Below, one piece after another: positions 1 to 8,500 of a stretch of DNA of 46,755 nt. The position numbers and the translations under genes are program-made. The DNA comes from Microcaldota archaeon (GTDB lineage Archaea; Micrarchaeota; Micrarchaeia; Micrarchaeales; CABMGC01): positions 1 to 46,755 of the forward strand of contig JAJZJB010000003.1 in NCBI GenBank assembly GCA_021810375.1, written 5' to 3'. How positions within the stretch are numbered: the stretch's first letter is position 1; each line of letters starts with the position of its first letter. A model generated the notes under the pieces. The model searched no databases. It was not told the origin of the DNA and was given only the letters and a program-made list of their open reading frames with translations.

Positions 1-70
1 ATTTCCTGTGTCTCTACAGATACCTACTTAAATAGCGTCATCTTCCTCAATCACTAATAATTATCCTATT

Positions 71-101
71 GATGATTAATGATATAATATTATTAAACAT
101 C
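71..101. promoter_or_regulatory. Imperfect inverted repeat (13-bp arms, 11/13 complementary, 5-nt spacer) upstream of the NikR-like gene
   Basis: GATGATTAATGAT-ataat-ATTATTAAACATC; right arm reverse complement is GATGTTTAATAAT. Confidence 0.55.
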
Positions 102-171
102 ATGTATAAAGTTAGTAACTATAAGACCAAGGCTTATTAATCTTTTATGGGCAGTTTACTAATGGTCTAAA

Positions 172-561
172 ATGGAAATACTCAGCATTTCGATGGACAG
201 GACTGAGCTAAAGCGCCTTGAGGAGGTACAGAAGAAGCTTGGCTTCAAGAGTAGGTCTAAGATGCTTAGGAGCGCGCTCGAGAGCCTCGCAAAGGAGTAT
301 GACAGCGTGAATTCGCTTAAGGGGAACGTAGAGAGCGTTTTCGTGCTGACATACGCAGATACAAAGAAGGACAACGTTTCAGACGTATTGCACAGGTTCG
401 AGGACAACATTAAATCGGAGATGCATCACCACCATGCTGGAACCTGCATTGACATACTTAACCTGGAGACAACGGCGCAGGTAACAAGGAATTTCTTCGG
501 CGCGGTGAAAAGCTGCAAGGACATCAATACCGTTACCTATTCCATAGTAAGCGAGAAATAG
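172..561 (+). CDS. nikR: NikR-like ribbon-helix-helix metal-responsive regulator
   Basis: N-terminal RHH (SISMDRTELKRLEEVQKKLGFKSRSKMLRSAL) and C-terminal ACT-like domain with His/Cys metal motif MHHHHAGTC. Confidence 0.85.
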   Translation: MEILSISMDRTELKRLEEVQKKLGFKSRSKMLRSALESLAKEYDSVNSLKGNVESVFVLTYADTKKDNVSDVLHRFEDNIKSEMHHHHAGTCIDILNLETTAQVTRNFFGAVKSCKDINTVTYSIVSEK

Positions 562-562
562 C

Positions 563-1636
563 CTATTCCCTTGCAAGCACCTTGTAAGCATCCCTAATGG
601 CTCTTTCAGTGGTATCCCACGAGATGCAGCCGTCGGTTATCGAGACGCCATACCTAAGGCTCTTTGGGTTCCCGGAAAAGTCCTGCCTCCCTTCGTATAT
701 GTTCGATTCGAGCATCAGTCCCACGATGCCTCGGTTTCCCCCGGCTATCTGCCTTACCAGGTTATCCAGTATCTCCGGTTGCCTCCTATAATCCTTGTTT
801 GAGTTGCCATGGCTGCAATCCACAACCAGGCGCATTGGCAAGCCTGCATGTTTCAGGAGCCCGAGGGCCTTTCCAACGCTCTTCCTGCCATAGTTCGGGC
901 CAGAGTCCCCGCCCCTCAACACTATATGCGCGTTACTGTTTCCAAATGTGTTAACCATTGCCGCCTTTCCTTTTTCATCAATTCCAAAGAACCATTGCGG
1001 CTGCCGTGCTGCTATTACTGCATTTACAGCCGTTTTCACGTCCCCATAAGTGTTGTTCTTGAACCCTACCGGCATGGAAAGCCCGGATGCCATCTGCCTG
1101 TGTGTTGGCGATTCCACTGTCCTCGCTCCTATTGCGGCCCAAGATACCAGGTCGCCTATGTACTGCGGTACAAAAGGCTCCAGAAACTCCGTGGCTGAGG
1201 GCAACCCTATATTGGCATTGTGCATAAGGATCCTCCTTGCCAGCCTTAAACCCTCATCCGTATGCTGCATTCCGTCCAGGTAAGGCTCGTTTATAAGTCC
1301 CTTCCACCCAACACTGGTCCTGGGCTTCTCGAAATAAACACGCTGAACAAAAAAGAATATGTCATCTAGTTCCCTGCTCAGTGTTTTGAGCCTGGCAGCA
1401 AAGTCCTTGTGTTCTTCTAAATCCCTGCTCGAGCAAGGTCCCACTATCATGAGCACCCTCCGATCCCTACCTGAAAGTATCCGCCTCACAGCACCCCTTC
1501 CATCCTCGACTGTCCTGCGAGCTCCTGCAGTGATTCTAAGCCCATCCTCCCTCTTCATCTCGAACGGGCTTATCAGGCCATTGTACTCTGCAATGTTGCT
1601 ATCCACCAGCCTGCGCACCCTTGTCCTAGTTACCAT
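563..1636 (-). CDS. aroG: 3-deoxy-7-phosphoheptulonate (DAHP) synthase, class I-alpha (E. coli AroF/G/H type)
   Basis: MIVGPCSSRD, FEKPRTSVGWKGLINEP, GFKNNT, HIVLRGG, VDCSHGNSNKD, GLMLESN, SITDGCISW. Confidence 0.93.
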   Translation of the reverse strand: MVTRTRVRRLVDSNIAEYNGLISPFEMKREDGLRITAGARRTVEDGRGAVRRILSGRDRRVLMIVGPCSSRDLEEHKDFAARLKTLSRELDDIFFFVQRVYFEKPRTSVGWKGLINEPYLDGMQHTDEGLRLARRILMHNANIGLPSATEFLEPFVPQYIGDLVSWAAIGARTVESPTHRQMASGLSMPVGFKNNTYGDVKTAVNAVIAARQPQWFFGIDEKGKAAMVNTFGNSNAHIVLRGGDSGPNYGRKSVGKALGLLKHAGLPMRLVVDCSHGNSNKDYRRQPEILDNLVRQIAGGNRGIVGLMLESNIYEGRQDFSGNPKSLRYGVSITDGCISWDTTERAIRDAYKVLARE

Positions 1637-1678
1637 AAGCTAAACCTACAAGATTGATAAATATGTTTATGGTTCACC

Positions 1679-1692
1679 ACGTATATATACGT
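1679..1692. promoter_or_regulatory. 14-bp perfect palindrome in the divergent aroG/Lrp intergenic region
   Basis: ACGTATATATACGT; a second palindrome TAATATATTA lies at 1728-1737. Confidence 0.5.
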
Positions 1693-1753
1693 TATTGAAT
1701 AAAAGTCAACAAATAAGCAATATTTATTAATATATTAGAATAATATTCAAATC

Positions 1754-2206
1754 ATGAAAAACCTTAGGCCAGGCATAATAGAGCTGTTAAAGAAAGGCAG
1801 CTGCACCCCAAGGATATCGGATCTTGCGTCAAAACTGCACTCCAAGTCGACAACCGTGCACTATAATGTGAAACAGATGGAGCACGACGGTACAATAAAG
1901 TCCTACAAGGCCGTATTCGACTACAACAAGATCGGCGAAGGGTTCTGTACTTATGTGCTGATAAGCCTTGGCAAACAGGAATACAAGAGCCCCGAGGTAG
2001 TGGCCGGAGAGCTGGCAAAATATGGCAACATAGAGAGCGTAGACATCGTGACCGGGCAATGGGAGATAATAATCAAGGTAAGGACAAAGGACATAGCGGA
2101 ATATTACGAATTCGCAAAAAAGGTCCTATCGCTGCATGGAATAGAAAAAACCCATACCCTGAATTCAATGCACCAGGTCAAGACGGAATTCATGACCATG
2201 GGATAG
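1754..2206 (+). CDS. Lrp/AsnC family transcriptional regulator
   Basis: N-terminal HTH (RISDLASKLHSKSTTVHYNVKQMEHDGTIKSYKAV) and RAM-like ligand domain (VDIVTGQWEIIIKVRTKDI). Confidence 0.85.
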   Translation: MKNLRPGIIELLKKGSCTPRISDLASKLHSKSTTVHYNVKQMEHDGTIKSYKAVFDYNKIGEGFCTYVLISLGKQEYKSPEVVAGELAKYGNIESVDIVTGQWEIIIKVRTKDIAEYYEFAKKVLSLHGIEKTHTLNSMHQVKTEFMTMG

Positions 2207-2207
2207 T

Positions 2208-3107
2208 CTACTGCGCCTTCTTTTTCTTCTTTCCACCGAAATTGCCCTTGGGCTTTGGTATCTTCAACCCCGGGAACATACTCATAAGTGTCTCAGGGCT
2301 CACTTCCAGGTCAAGCTTAAGGTTGCTAAGCATTACGCTGAATAGGTATGTCTTTGCCGCGTTTCCCAATTCCTTGTCGCCTTTGCATGAGGACTCGATT
2401 TCCTTCATAGCCTCAGCTTCGCCAAGAGCGTTTGTTATCTTCTCCAGGTTTGCGGCGCTTTTCCTCATGGTCCCCATGAAGTTTGTTGCATAGGCTTCCA
2501 GCACATCCGTATCAATTCCCAGTATCTGCGCAGCCTTCCTGTCCGTTGCCATGCGTATCGATGAAAGGTGCGCAGCGACCTCCTCCGGCTTAGTATCCTT
2601 GGTTATCGACATCTTCTTTACCGAGACCCAGTCTCCATACTTAGCCATGAAGACAATCCCGTCGGATTGCAGCCCGGAGCCCTGCTTCCACACGGCTTTT
2701 CCTGAAAACGGTTTGCTGCTGCTCCTTATGTAATGGTCAAGGCCCATCTTTTCCAGGGCGCTCCTCAGTATGTATGCCTTTGCGAAGGGCTTGAGCTCTT
2801 CCCTGGCACCAGAGGCTCTGTTGACAATCTCCTCAACCTCTGGCGAACCCAGAGCCTTGTATATCCCAACAAGTTCCTTGTAGCTGCCTTTTGGCAGCTT
2901 GCTAGTAATCTTCTCAGAATAAGCGTCTATAGCTTTTATATCGATTCCAAGGATCTGAAATGCCCTCTTGTCCACGTCTTCCCTTATGGAAATGAGGAAC
3001 AAGGCTATGTCCTTCGGGTTTGTCGATGGTGTTACCACAAGGCTCCTTGAAACTACCCAGCCATTGTACCTGGCCATGAAGTCTAGGGAATCCCCGGTCT
3101 CCGCCAT
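2208..3107 (-). CDS. Archaeal protein with two tandem homologous domains (DUF2666-like)
   Basis: Internal duplication: DFMARYNGWVVSRSLVVTPSTNPKDIALFLISIREDVDKRAFQILGID / VFMAKYGDWVSVKKMSITKDTKPEEVAAHLSSIRMATDRKAAQILGID. Confidence 0.65.
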   Translation of the reverse strand: MAETGDSLDFMARYNGWVVSRSLVVTPSTNPKDIALFLISIREDVDKRAFQILGIDIKAIDAYSEKITSKLPKGSYKELVGIYKALGSPEVEEIVNRASGAREELKPFAKAYILRSALEKMGLDHYIRSSSKPFSGKAVWKQGSGLQSDGIVFMAKYGDWVSVKKMSITKDTKPEEVAAHLSSIRMATDRKAAQILGIDTDVLEAYATNFMGTMRKSAANLEKITNALGEAEAMKEIESSCKGDKELGNAAKTYLFSVMLSNLKLDLEVSPETLMSMFPGLKIPKPKGNFGGKKKKKAQ

Positions 3108-3119
3108 CGCAAGACCCGG

Positions 3120-3356
3120 TTATGCCGTTGCAGTTGCTTCAACGTAATAGCCGGAGGCCTTCTCGCGCACCACGCGCTTGACCATTCCCTTGTTTCCAAG
3201 AGCGACGAGCGCATTGGTTACCATGCTCTTCGGCCTGTTGCATTTCTTGGCTATGTCGTCGGCAGTTTTCTTCTTGTCCTCCTTAGTGGCTCCAAGCTCC
3301 TGCATTGCCTGGACGACCAGCTTCTCTATAGGTGATAACTCTTCCATTCGATTCAC
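3120..3356 (-). CDS. Small winged-helix DNA-binding protein
   Basis: KTADDIAKKCNRPKSMVTNALVALGNKGMVKRVVREKASGYYV wHTH signature. Confidence 0.65.
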   Translation of the reverse strand: MNRMEELSPIEKLVVQAMQELGATKEDKKKTADDIAKKCNRPKSMVTNALVALGNKGMVKRVVREKASGYYVEATATA

Positions 3357-3374
3357 TCAATTCAAACTTTAAGA

Positions 3375-3527
3375 TCACTTCTTGACGCGCTTCTCCTTCC
3401 TCTTCGGCCTGAGGTACTTGTAGCCGCACTTCCTGCACTTCTGCGCCGACATTATGTTCCTTGACTTGCATCTTCTGCAGATCATTACGTTCGCCAGATT
3501 TTCATCGGCCAATGAGAATTTTCCCAT
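3375..3527 (-). CDS. rpl40e: Large-subunit ribosomal protein L40e (50 aa; absent from the ORF track)
   Basis: Manual translation: MGKFSLADENLANVMICRRCKSRNIMSAQKCRKCGYKYLRPKRKEKRVKK*; four-Cys zinc finger typical of eL40. Confidence 0.9.
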   Translation of the reverse strand: MGKFSLADENLANVMICRRCKSRNIMSAQKCRKCGYKYLRPKRKEKRVKK

Positions 3528-3625
3528 GAATAAGCACCATACTTTTTCAGAATAACCGTTAAGAATTGCCTATCTCTATTGGCTGGCAATATTTATAAGA
3601 ATTTGCTTATGCGGCATAAGGCTCC

Positions 3626-4111
3626 TTACTGCCCGAGAGCCAGCCTTTCCAGCTCGGCCACTGCGTCGCCTATGTCATAATGGATATGGCCTCCGGAAAG
3701 CTCTATAGCAGTTTCCACCTGCAGGTTTGCCTTGCATGCCCCGGCATCTGCTGTAGCCCTGAAGTCGCCCCTATACCCAACCACCTTCTTTCCGCTCGCA
3801 TACCCGTAACCTATCTCAATAGACGTGCCACTATCCACATCTGTGCCATCAAGTATCGCGAAGATGAATCCAGAGCCATCAATCTTGGCGAAATTGTCCG
3901 TGCCTATGCCTATCGCTTCGTTGTGCGACATTGCTTCCATCGAATTGCGCAATTCTGTGTTAGTCTTGCCCATCACTTGATCGAATGGGTTTATGACCTC
4001 GAAACCTGCAGATGCAAGTTTAGGCACAACAACCTCGGCAAGCCAGAGCCTCCCAGCATCAGAGAAACCTGACGGGTTTGCGATGTAAACTACTGGTTTT
4101 CTGCTGTTCAT
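3626..4111 (-). CDS. Nucleoside 2-deoxyribosyltransferase-like protein
   Basis: VYIANPSGFSDAGRLW, DVDSGTSIEIGYGYASGKKVVGYRGDFR, NLQVETAI. Confidence 0.85.
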   Translation of the reverse strand: MNSRKPVVYIANPSGFSDAGRLWLAEVVVPKLASAGFEVINPFDQVMGKTNTELRNSMEAMSHNEAIGIGTDNFAKIDGSGFIFAILDGTDVDSGTSIEIGYGYASGKKVVGYRGDFRATADAGACKANLQVETAIELSGGHIHYDIGDAVAELERLALGQ

Positions 4112-4136
4112 GGTTTGTGCCCAATCCCACTGCGTT

Positions 4137-5483
4137 TCAATGCCTCAGTATCCTGTCCATGTGCGGCATGCCGATATCATCCCTGAAATGAAGGTTGTTG
4201 TCCTCTACCTGTATTTCAGACATGGCAGCGTATGCCCTCTCCCTTGCGCCATTCGTGTTCCAGTCCTCTGCAACCACATAGAAGAGCCTTCCGCCATTGG
4301 CATAATATCTGCCATTCTCGATCTTCACTCCTGCCCCGAATATAGTGACGCCATCAACCTTGGCTGCCCTGTCAAGCCCTACGATCTCCTTGCCAATTGC
4401 CTTGCTGTAGTCTTCAGGGTAGCCCCTGGCTGCAGCCGTGACTGCGACCCTTGCCTTTCCATCATTGGCTATCCTGTGGGATGTTATCTCCCCGCGCGCA
4501 ACACCCATGTTGAGTCTGAAATAATCATCAATTATTCCCGGAACCACCACCTGCGCTTCTGGTTCTCCCCATCTTGCATTCCATTCAAGTACGTAGAGCC
4601 TTAGTTCTCCGTCCTTATGTACAAGCATGCCTCCCATGTAAAGCACTCCATTGTACTTCCTGCCTTCTTTCTTGAGGCATCTTATCGCGCGGTCAAAGAG
4701 TATCGTGGTGTATTCCTCGATTGCAGGCGTGATTGCCGAATGCGGGGTGCTGGCTCCCATGCCGCCTGTATTGCTGCCTCTCTCCCCACTCTCAGCTTTG
4801 TTGTAATCCTGCGCAAATCCTAGCAATTGCACATCACGCCCATCACTCATAGCGAACGCTGAGAATTCCTCCCCTGTGATCATGCCATCGCCTGTGAGCC
4901 ATTCCTCTATAACTACTTTCTTGTGTAAAGGGGACTTGGTCCAACCAAGCTTTTTTATTGCAATCCTGGCCTCTTCTATGGTTAGGGCTCCTATCGAGCC
5001 GCTTCCTCCCATCAATCCATCGGCTTTTATGAACAGGGGCCTGAATGCCCTGGTGTCCACATACCTCATAGCTGGCGGTATGCCCACGGCTATGTAAAAC
5101 TCTGGCTGGGGTATCATGTGCCTCTTGCCAAATTCCCTTGCAAAGGCCTTGCTCCATTCTATTTCCCCCGCGCGCATGCCTGGCCCTACGGTAGCTACCC
5201 CATTGGCCCGTAGTGCATCCGCCAGTCCTGCCCTAACCGCCTTTGAACTGGATACATCGGCTAGCGCGACATTGCGGCTTCTACACAGGTCCGCTATCTC
5301 ATTGACATCGGTTGTCCTGAGCATAGGATATGTCTCAACGGGTTTCTCCTTGCCCTGCGCCATCATGTCGTTTCCAGGTATGGCAATGATCCTGTCAACA
5401 TCCGGGCTCTGGAGATACTTGCTAGCAAGCACTGCTCCCCTGCCTCCTTTGTCTATCACTGCCACAATATTTTCCCTGGGCAT
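4137..5483 (-). CDS. purD: Phosphoribosylamine-glycine ligase (GAR synthetase)
   Basis: ATP-grasp; GPGMRAGEIEWSKAFAREFGKRHMIPQPEF, SNTGGMGASTPHSAITP, NARWGEPEAQVV. Confidence 0.93.
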   Translation of the reverse strand: MPRENIVAVIDKGGRGAVLASKYLQSPDVDRIIAIPGNDMMAQGKEKPVETYPMLRTTDVNEIADLCRSRNVALADVSSSKAVRAGLADALRANGVATVGPGMRAGEIEWSKAFAREFGKRHMIPQPEFYIAVGIPPAMRYVDTRAFRPLFIKADGLMGGSGSIGALTIEEARIAIKKLGWTKSPLHKKVVIEEWLTGDGMITGEEFSAFAMSDGRDVQLLGFAQDYNKAESGERGSNTGGMGASTPHSAITPAIEEYTTILFDRAIRCLKKEGRKYNGVLYMGGMLVHKDGELRLYVLEWNARWGEPEAQVVVPGIIDDYFRLNMGVARGEITSHRIANDGKARVAVTAAARGYPEDYSKAIGKEIVGLDRAAKVDGVTIFGAGVKIENGRYYANGGRLFYVVAEDWNTNGARERAYAAMSEIQVEDNNLHFRDDIGMPHMDRILRH

Positions 5484-5697
5484 AGAAGAATCAATACCAT
5501 TTGGATTCCTGCTTTAATAAATTACCGTAAACCTTGTTCAGCATTATTATGCATTGCGCAGACTGCATTGCAGCCTATGCCAACGTTAAATTGGCCTTCG
5601 CCCGGATAAATGCATACGATGGGGCAAAGTTTATAATGGCTTGCCGGGATATATATAGTAACTATTTTCCTCAAAATTGTGAAAAAAGGCACTTAAC

Positions 5698-7854
5698 ATG
5701 GCAAACGGAGTGGAATTGACTGTAGCAGATGCATTGGTGACAGATTCTGGCAGGAGCATAGCCAGGATAGACGCCAGGTCGAGAAAGATCCTTGATGTCG
5801 TGTCTGGGGACATAATAGAGATAAAGGGAAAACTGAAGACCACTGCCGCTACCGTGTGGCAGGCGCACCCTAGCGACGAAGGGCTCGGATTCATAAGGAT
5901 TGACGGTTATCTCAGGCAGAATGTTGGCGCAGGCATAGGTGACAAGGTATTCATATCCAAGGCCACCGTAAAGGATGCTGAAAGGATAGTCCTTGCACCG
6001 CCCCCAAGCCAGAAGCCGCCGCTCTCTCCAGACTTCTCTGAATATGCAAAGAGAAGGCTTGAGAACAGGCCGCTTGTGAAGGGCGATTCCGTGCCAATAC
6101 CGATGTTCGGGCTAGTGTTCAATTTTCTGGTCATACAGGTGGTTCCGCACGGAGTGGTCAGGGTCACCAAGGACACGCACTTCATAGTGAAGGACGAGCC
6201 GGTATCCGAATCGCTGGTAAAGATAGGAGATGTTCATTACGAAGATATCGGCGGGCTTGATGATGTGAAGCAGAAGATAAGGGAAATGGTAGAGCTGCCA
6301 ATAAGGTATCCGGAACTCTTCGAGCGCCTTGGCATAGAACCTCCACGCGGAGTGCTTCTCTATGGCCCTCCAGGGACTGGAAAGACCCTGCTCGCAAAGG
6401 CTGTCGCTAACGAGAGCGATGCAAATTTCATAGCGGTCTCGGGGCCAGAGCTTGTGTCTAAATTTGTAGGCGAGAGCGAGGAGAAGCTCAGGGAAATATT
6501 CAAGGATGCAAACGAGAAGGCTCCGACAATCATATTCATGGATGAGATCGATGCGATAGCGCCCAAGAGGGAGGAAGCTACCAACGAGGTAGAGCGCAGA
6601 ATGGTCTCGCAGCTGCTAACCCTTATGGACGGAATGCCGCACCGCGGCCAGGTGATAGTGCTTGCCGCTACAAACAGGCCGGATGCCATAGAAGCAGCGT
6701 TGAGAAGGCCTGGCAGATTCGACAGGGAGATAGAAATCGGAGTGCCTAGCCGCAATGCGAGAAAGGAGATACTTCAGATACACACAAGGAACATGCCCAT
6801 AGCAAAGGATGTGAGCGTGGATGAATTGGCCAACATAACGCACGGATACACCGGCGCTGACCTTAATGCCCTTGTCAGGGAAGCGGCTATGTCGACGCTT
6901 AGGAGCATACTCCCGAAAATAATAGACAAGCAGTCAATCCCTTCCGAGATCCTGCTCAATCTGACAGTCACCCGCGAAGACTTCATGAGCGCCATGAAGA
7001 ACATACAACCAAGCGCACTCAGGGAAGTCTTTGTGGAAAGGCCAAATGTGCATTGGACTGACATCGGCGGCCTGGACCACATACGCGAGGAGATAAAGGA
7101 AGCAGTCGAGCTGCCGCTAAAGAATCCAGAGCAGTTTAAGAAGATGGGCATACGCCCCATCAAGGGCATGCTGCTGGTCGGGCCTCCAGGGACTGGAAAG
7201 ACCCTGCTTGCCAAGGCCGTTGCTACTGAGAGGGAAGCCAACTTCATATCAATAAAAGGGCCCGAGATACTAAGCAAGTATGTAGGGGAGAGCGAGAAGA
7301 CCATACGCGAGATATTCAGGAAGGCAAGGCTTGCCGCTCCGTGCATAATATTCATCGACGAGATAGACGCAATAGCGCTACCCAGAAGCGAGTACTCAGC
7401 AGACTCGCATGTCAGCGAGAGAGTTGTAGATACGCTGCTCACAGAGATGGACGGGTTGCAGGAGACTAAGGACGTTGTGATATTGGCAGCTACAAATAAC
7501 CCGGAGAAGGTTGACTACGCGCTTCTCAGGCCTGGAAGGTTCGACAAGATAATCGAGATACCAATGCCTGACGAGAATGCAAGGATCAAGATATTCGAGA
7601 TACATACCAAGAGGATGCCTCTGGACAAGAGCGTAGTCCTATCGGAATTCGCAAGACTTACGGAGAACTACACGAGTGCTGAGATCGAGAACATCTGCAG
7701 GGAAGCCGGAATGAATGCGATAAGGAACAAGCGCGATGTGGTTAATAAGGAGGACTTCATGAAGGCAATGCAGGACGTCAGGCCTACAGTACCCAAGGAG
7801 CTTGCGGAGCGCATCAAGAGGTTCAAGGAAGAGCCAGAATCAATGTACCGCTGA
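5698..7854 (+). CDS. cdc48: CDC48/p97 (VAT-like) AAA+ ATPase with N domain and two AAA domains
   Basis: Two Walker A GPPGTGKT, Walker B IIFMDEIDAI/IIFIDEIDAI, and CDC48 N domain. Confidence 0.97.
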   Translation: MANGVELTVADALVTDSGRSIARIDARSRKILDVVSGDIIEIKGKLKTTAATVWQAHPSDEGLGFIRIDGYLRQNVGAGIGDKVFISKATVKDAERIVLAPPPSQKPPLSPDFSEYAKRRLENRPLVKGDSVPIPMFGLVFNFLVIQVVPHGVVRVTKDTHFIVKDEPVSESLVKIGDVHYEDIGGLDDVKQKIREMVELPIRYPELFERLGIEPPRGVLLYGPPGTGKTLLAKAVANESDANFIAVSGPELVSKFVGESEEKLREIFKDANEKAPTIIFMDEIDAIAPKREEATNEVERRMVSQLLTLMDGMPHRGQVIVLAATNRPDAIEAALRRPGRFDREIEIGVPSRNARKEILQIHTRNMPIAKDVSVDELANITHGYTGADLNALVREAAMSTLRSILPKIIDKQSIPSEILLNLTVTREDFMSAMKNIQPSALREVFVERPNVHWTDIGGLDHIREEIKEAVELPLKNPEQFKKMGIRPIKGMLLVGPPGTGKTLLAKAVATEREANFISIKGPEILSKYVGESEKTIREIFRKARLAAPCIIFIDEIDAIALPRSEYSADSHVSERVVDTLLTEMDGLQETKDVVILAATNNPEKVDYALLRPGRFDKIIEIPMPDENARIKIFEIHTKRMPLDKSVVLSEFARLTENYTSAEIENICREAGMNAIRNKRDVVNKEDFMKAMQDVRPTVPKELAERIKRFKEEPESMYR

Positions 7855-7866
7855 TCGAGTGATTTT

Positions 7867-8256
7867 ATGAAGATTGTATATTCTGACAAGAAGAGTGGAA
7901 AGACCGCACAGGCAGAAGTGCCAAAGGAATTCGAGGCAATGGTGGTGGGAAGGAAGATAGGGGAGCAGATAGAAGGATCAACGATAAAGTTTGACGGAAT
8001 GAAGCTGCAGATAACAGGGCTGACTGATAATACCGGTTCGCCTTCCAGGAGGGAAATCGACGGGACAAGGAAAGCCAGGCCGCTCCTGAGCAACGCCCCG
8101 GGCATAAGGGGAGCAAAGAAGGGATACAGGGCAAGGCGCCTGATAAGGGGGAACACAGTGAGCACAGACACATCGCAGATCAATACTGTGATAGTGGAGA
8201 TGGGCACGCATACTCTAGAACAGCTCTTCAAACCAAAGGAGAAGAAGGCAGAATAG
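7867..8256 (+). CDS. rps6e: Small-subunit ribosomal protein S6e
   Basis: DNTGSPSRREIDGTRKARPLLSNAPGIRGAKKGYRARRLIRGNTVSTDTSQIN. Confidence 0.93.
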   Translation: MKIVYSDKKSGKTAQAEVPKEFEAMVVGRKIGEQIEGSTIKFDGMKLQITGLTDNTGSPSRREIDGTRKARPLLSNAPGIRGAKKGYRARRLIRGNTVSTDTSQINTVIVEMGTHTLEQLFKPKEKKAE

Positions 8257-8270
8257 CCAGCTTATCATAA

Positions 8271-8402
8271 GGCAATGCCCAGAAGCAGACAAAGAGCATC
8301 CTTTGCGTGATACTGTTATTGCATTACGCAGAGGAAGCCCACACGCCCGTCTGCGTGAGAATGCCACAGGAGGCAAAGAGGACTGCATTGGAATCGAAGT
8401 CC
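8271..8402 (+). ncRNA. Candidate structured RNA with three successive hairpins (strand and class uncertain)
   Basis: Stems CTTTGCGTGAT(8301-8311)/ATTACGCAGAG(8323-8333), CACGC(8342-8346)/GCGTG(8353-8357), GGACT(8380-8384)/AGTCC(8398-8402); outer CAATGC/GCATTG possible. Confidence 0.3.
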
Positions 8403-8500
8403 GGGAGTAGCTAGATTCTAACGCTAAAAACAGCTATAATTAAATACTTATAGAGCAAGATAAATACCGTTCTGCCTAACTTTATTTGAGACTGGATCTT

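Noticed and set aside
421-447. MHHHH stretch resembling an engineered His tag
   Set aside because: It is internal and fits the expected NikR His/Cys metal-binding motif, so no vector origin is implied.
6774-7442. 222-aa minus-strand ORF inside cdc48
   Set aside because: Antisense shadow of a highly conserved CDC48 D2 domain; Ser/Leu-rich composition typical of antisense frames.
7668-8231. 187-aa minus-strand ORF across cdc48/rps6e
   Set aside because: Overlaps two confidently assigned genes on the opposite strand.
8257-8485. Possible split or intron-containing tRNA between rps6e and eif2g
   Set aside because: No acceptor-stem pair or TTCRAAT T-loop could be assembled on either strand; retained only as a generic structured element.
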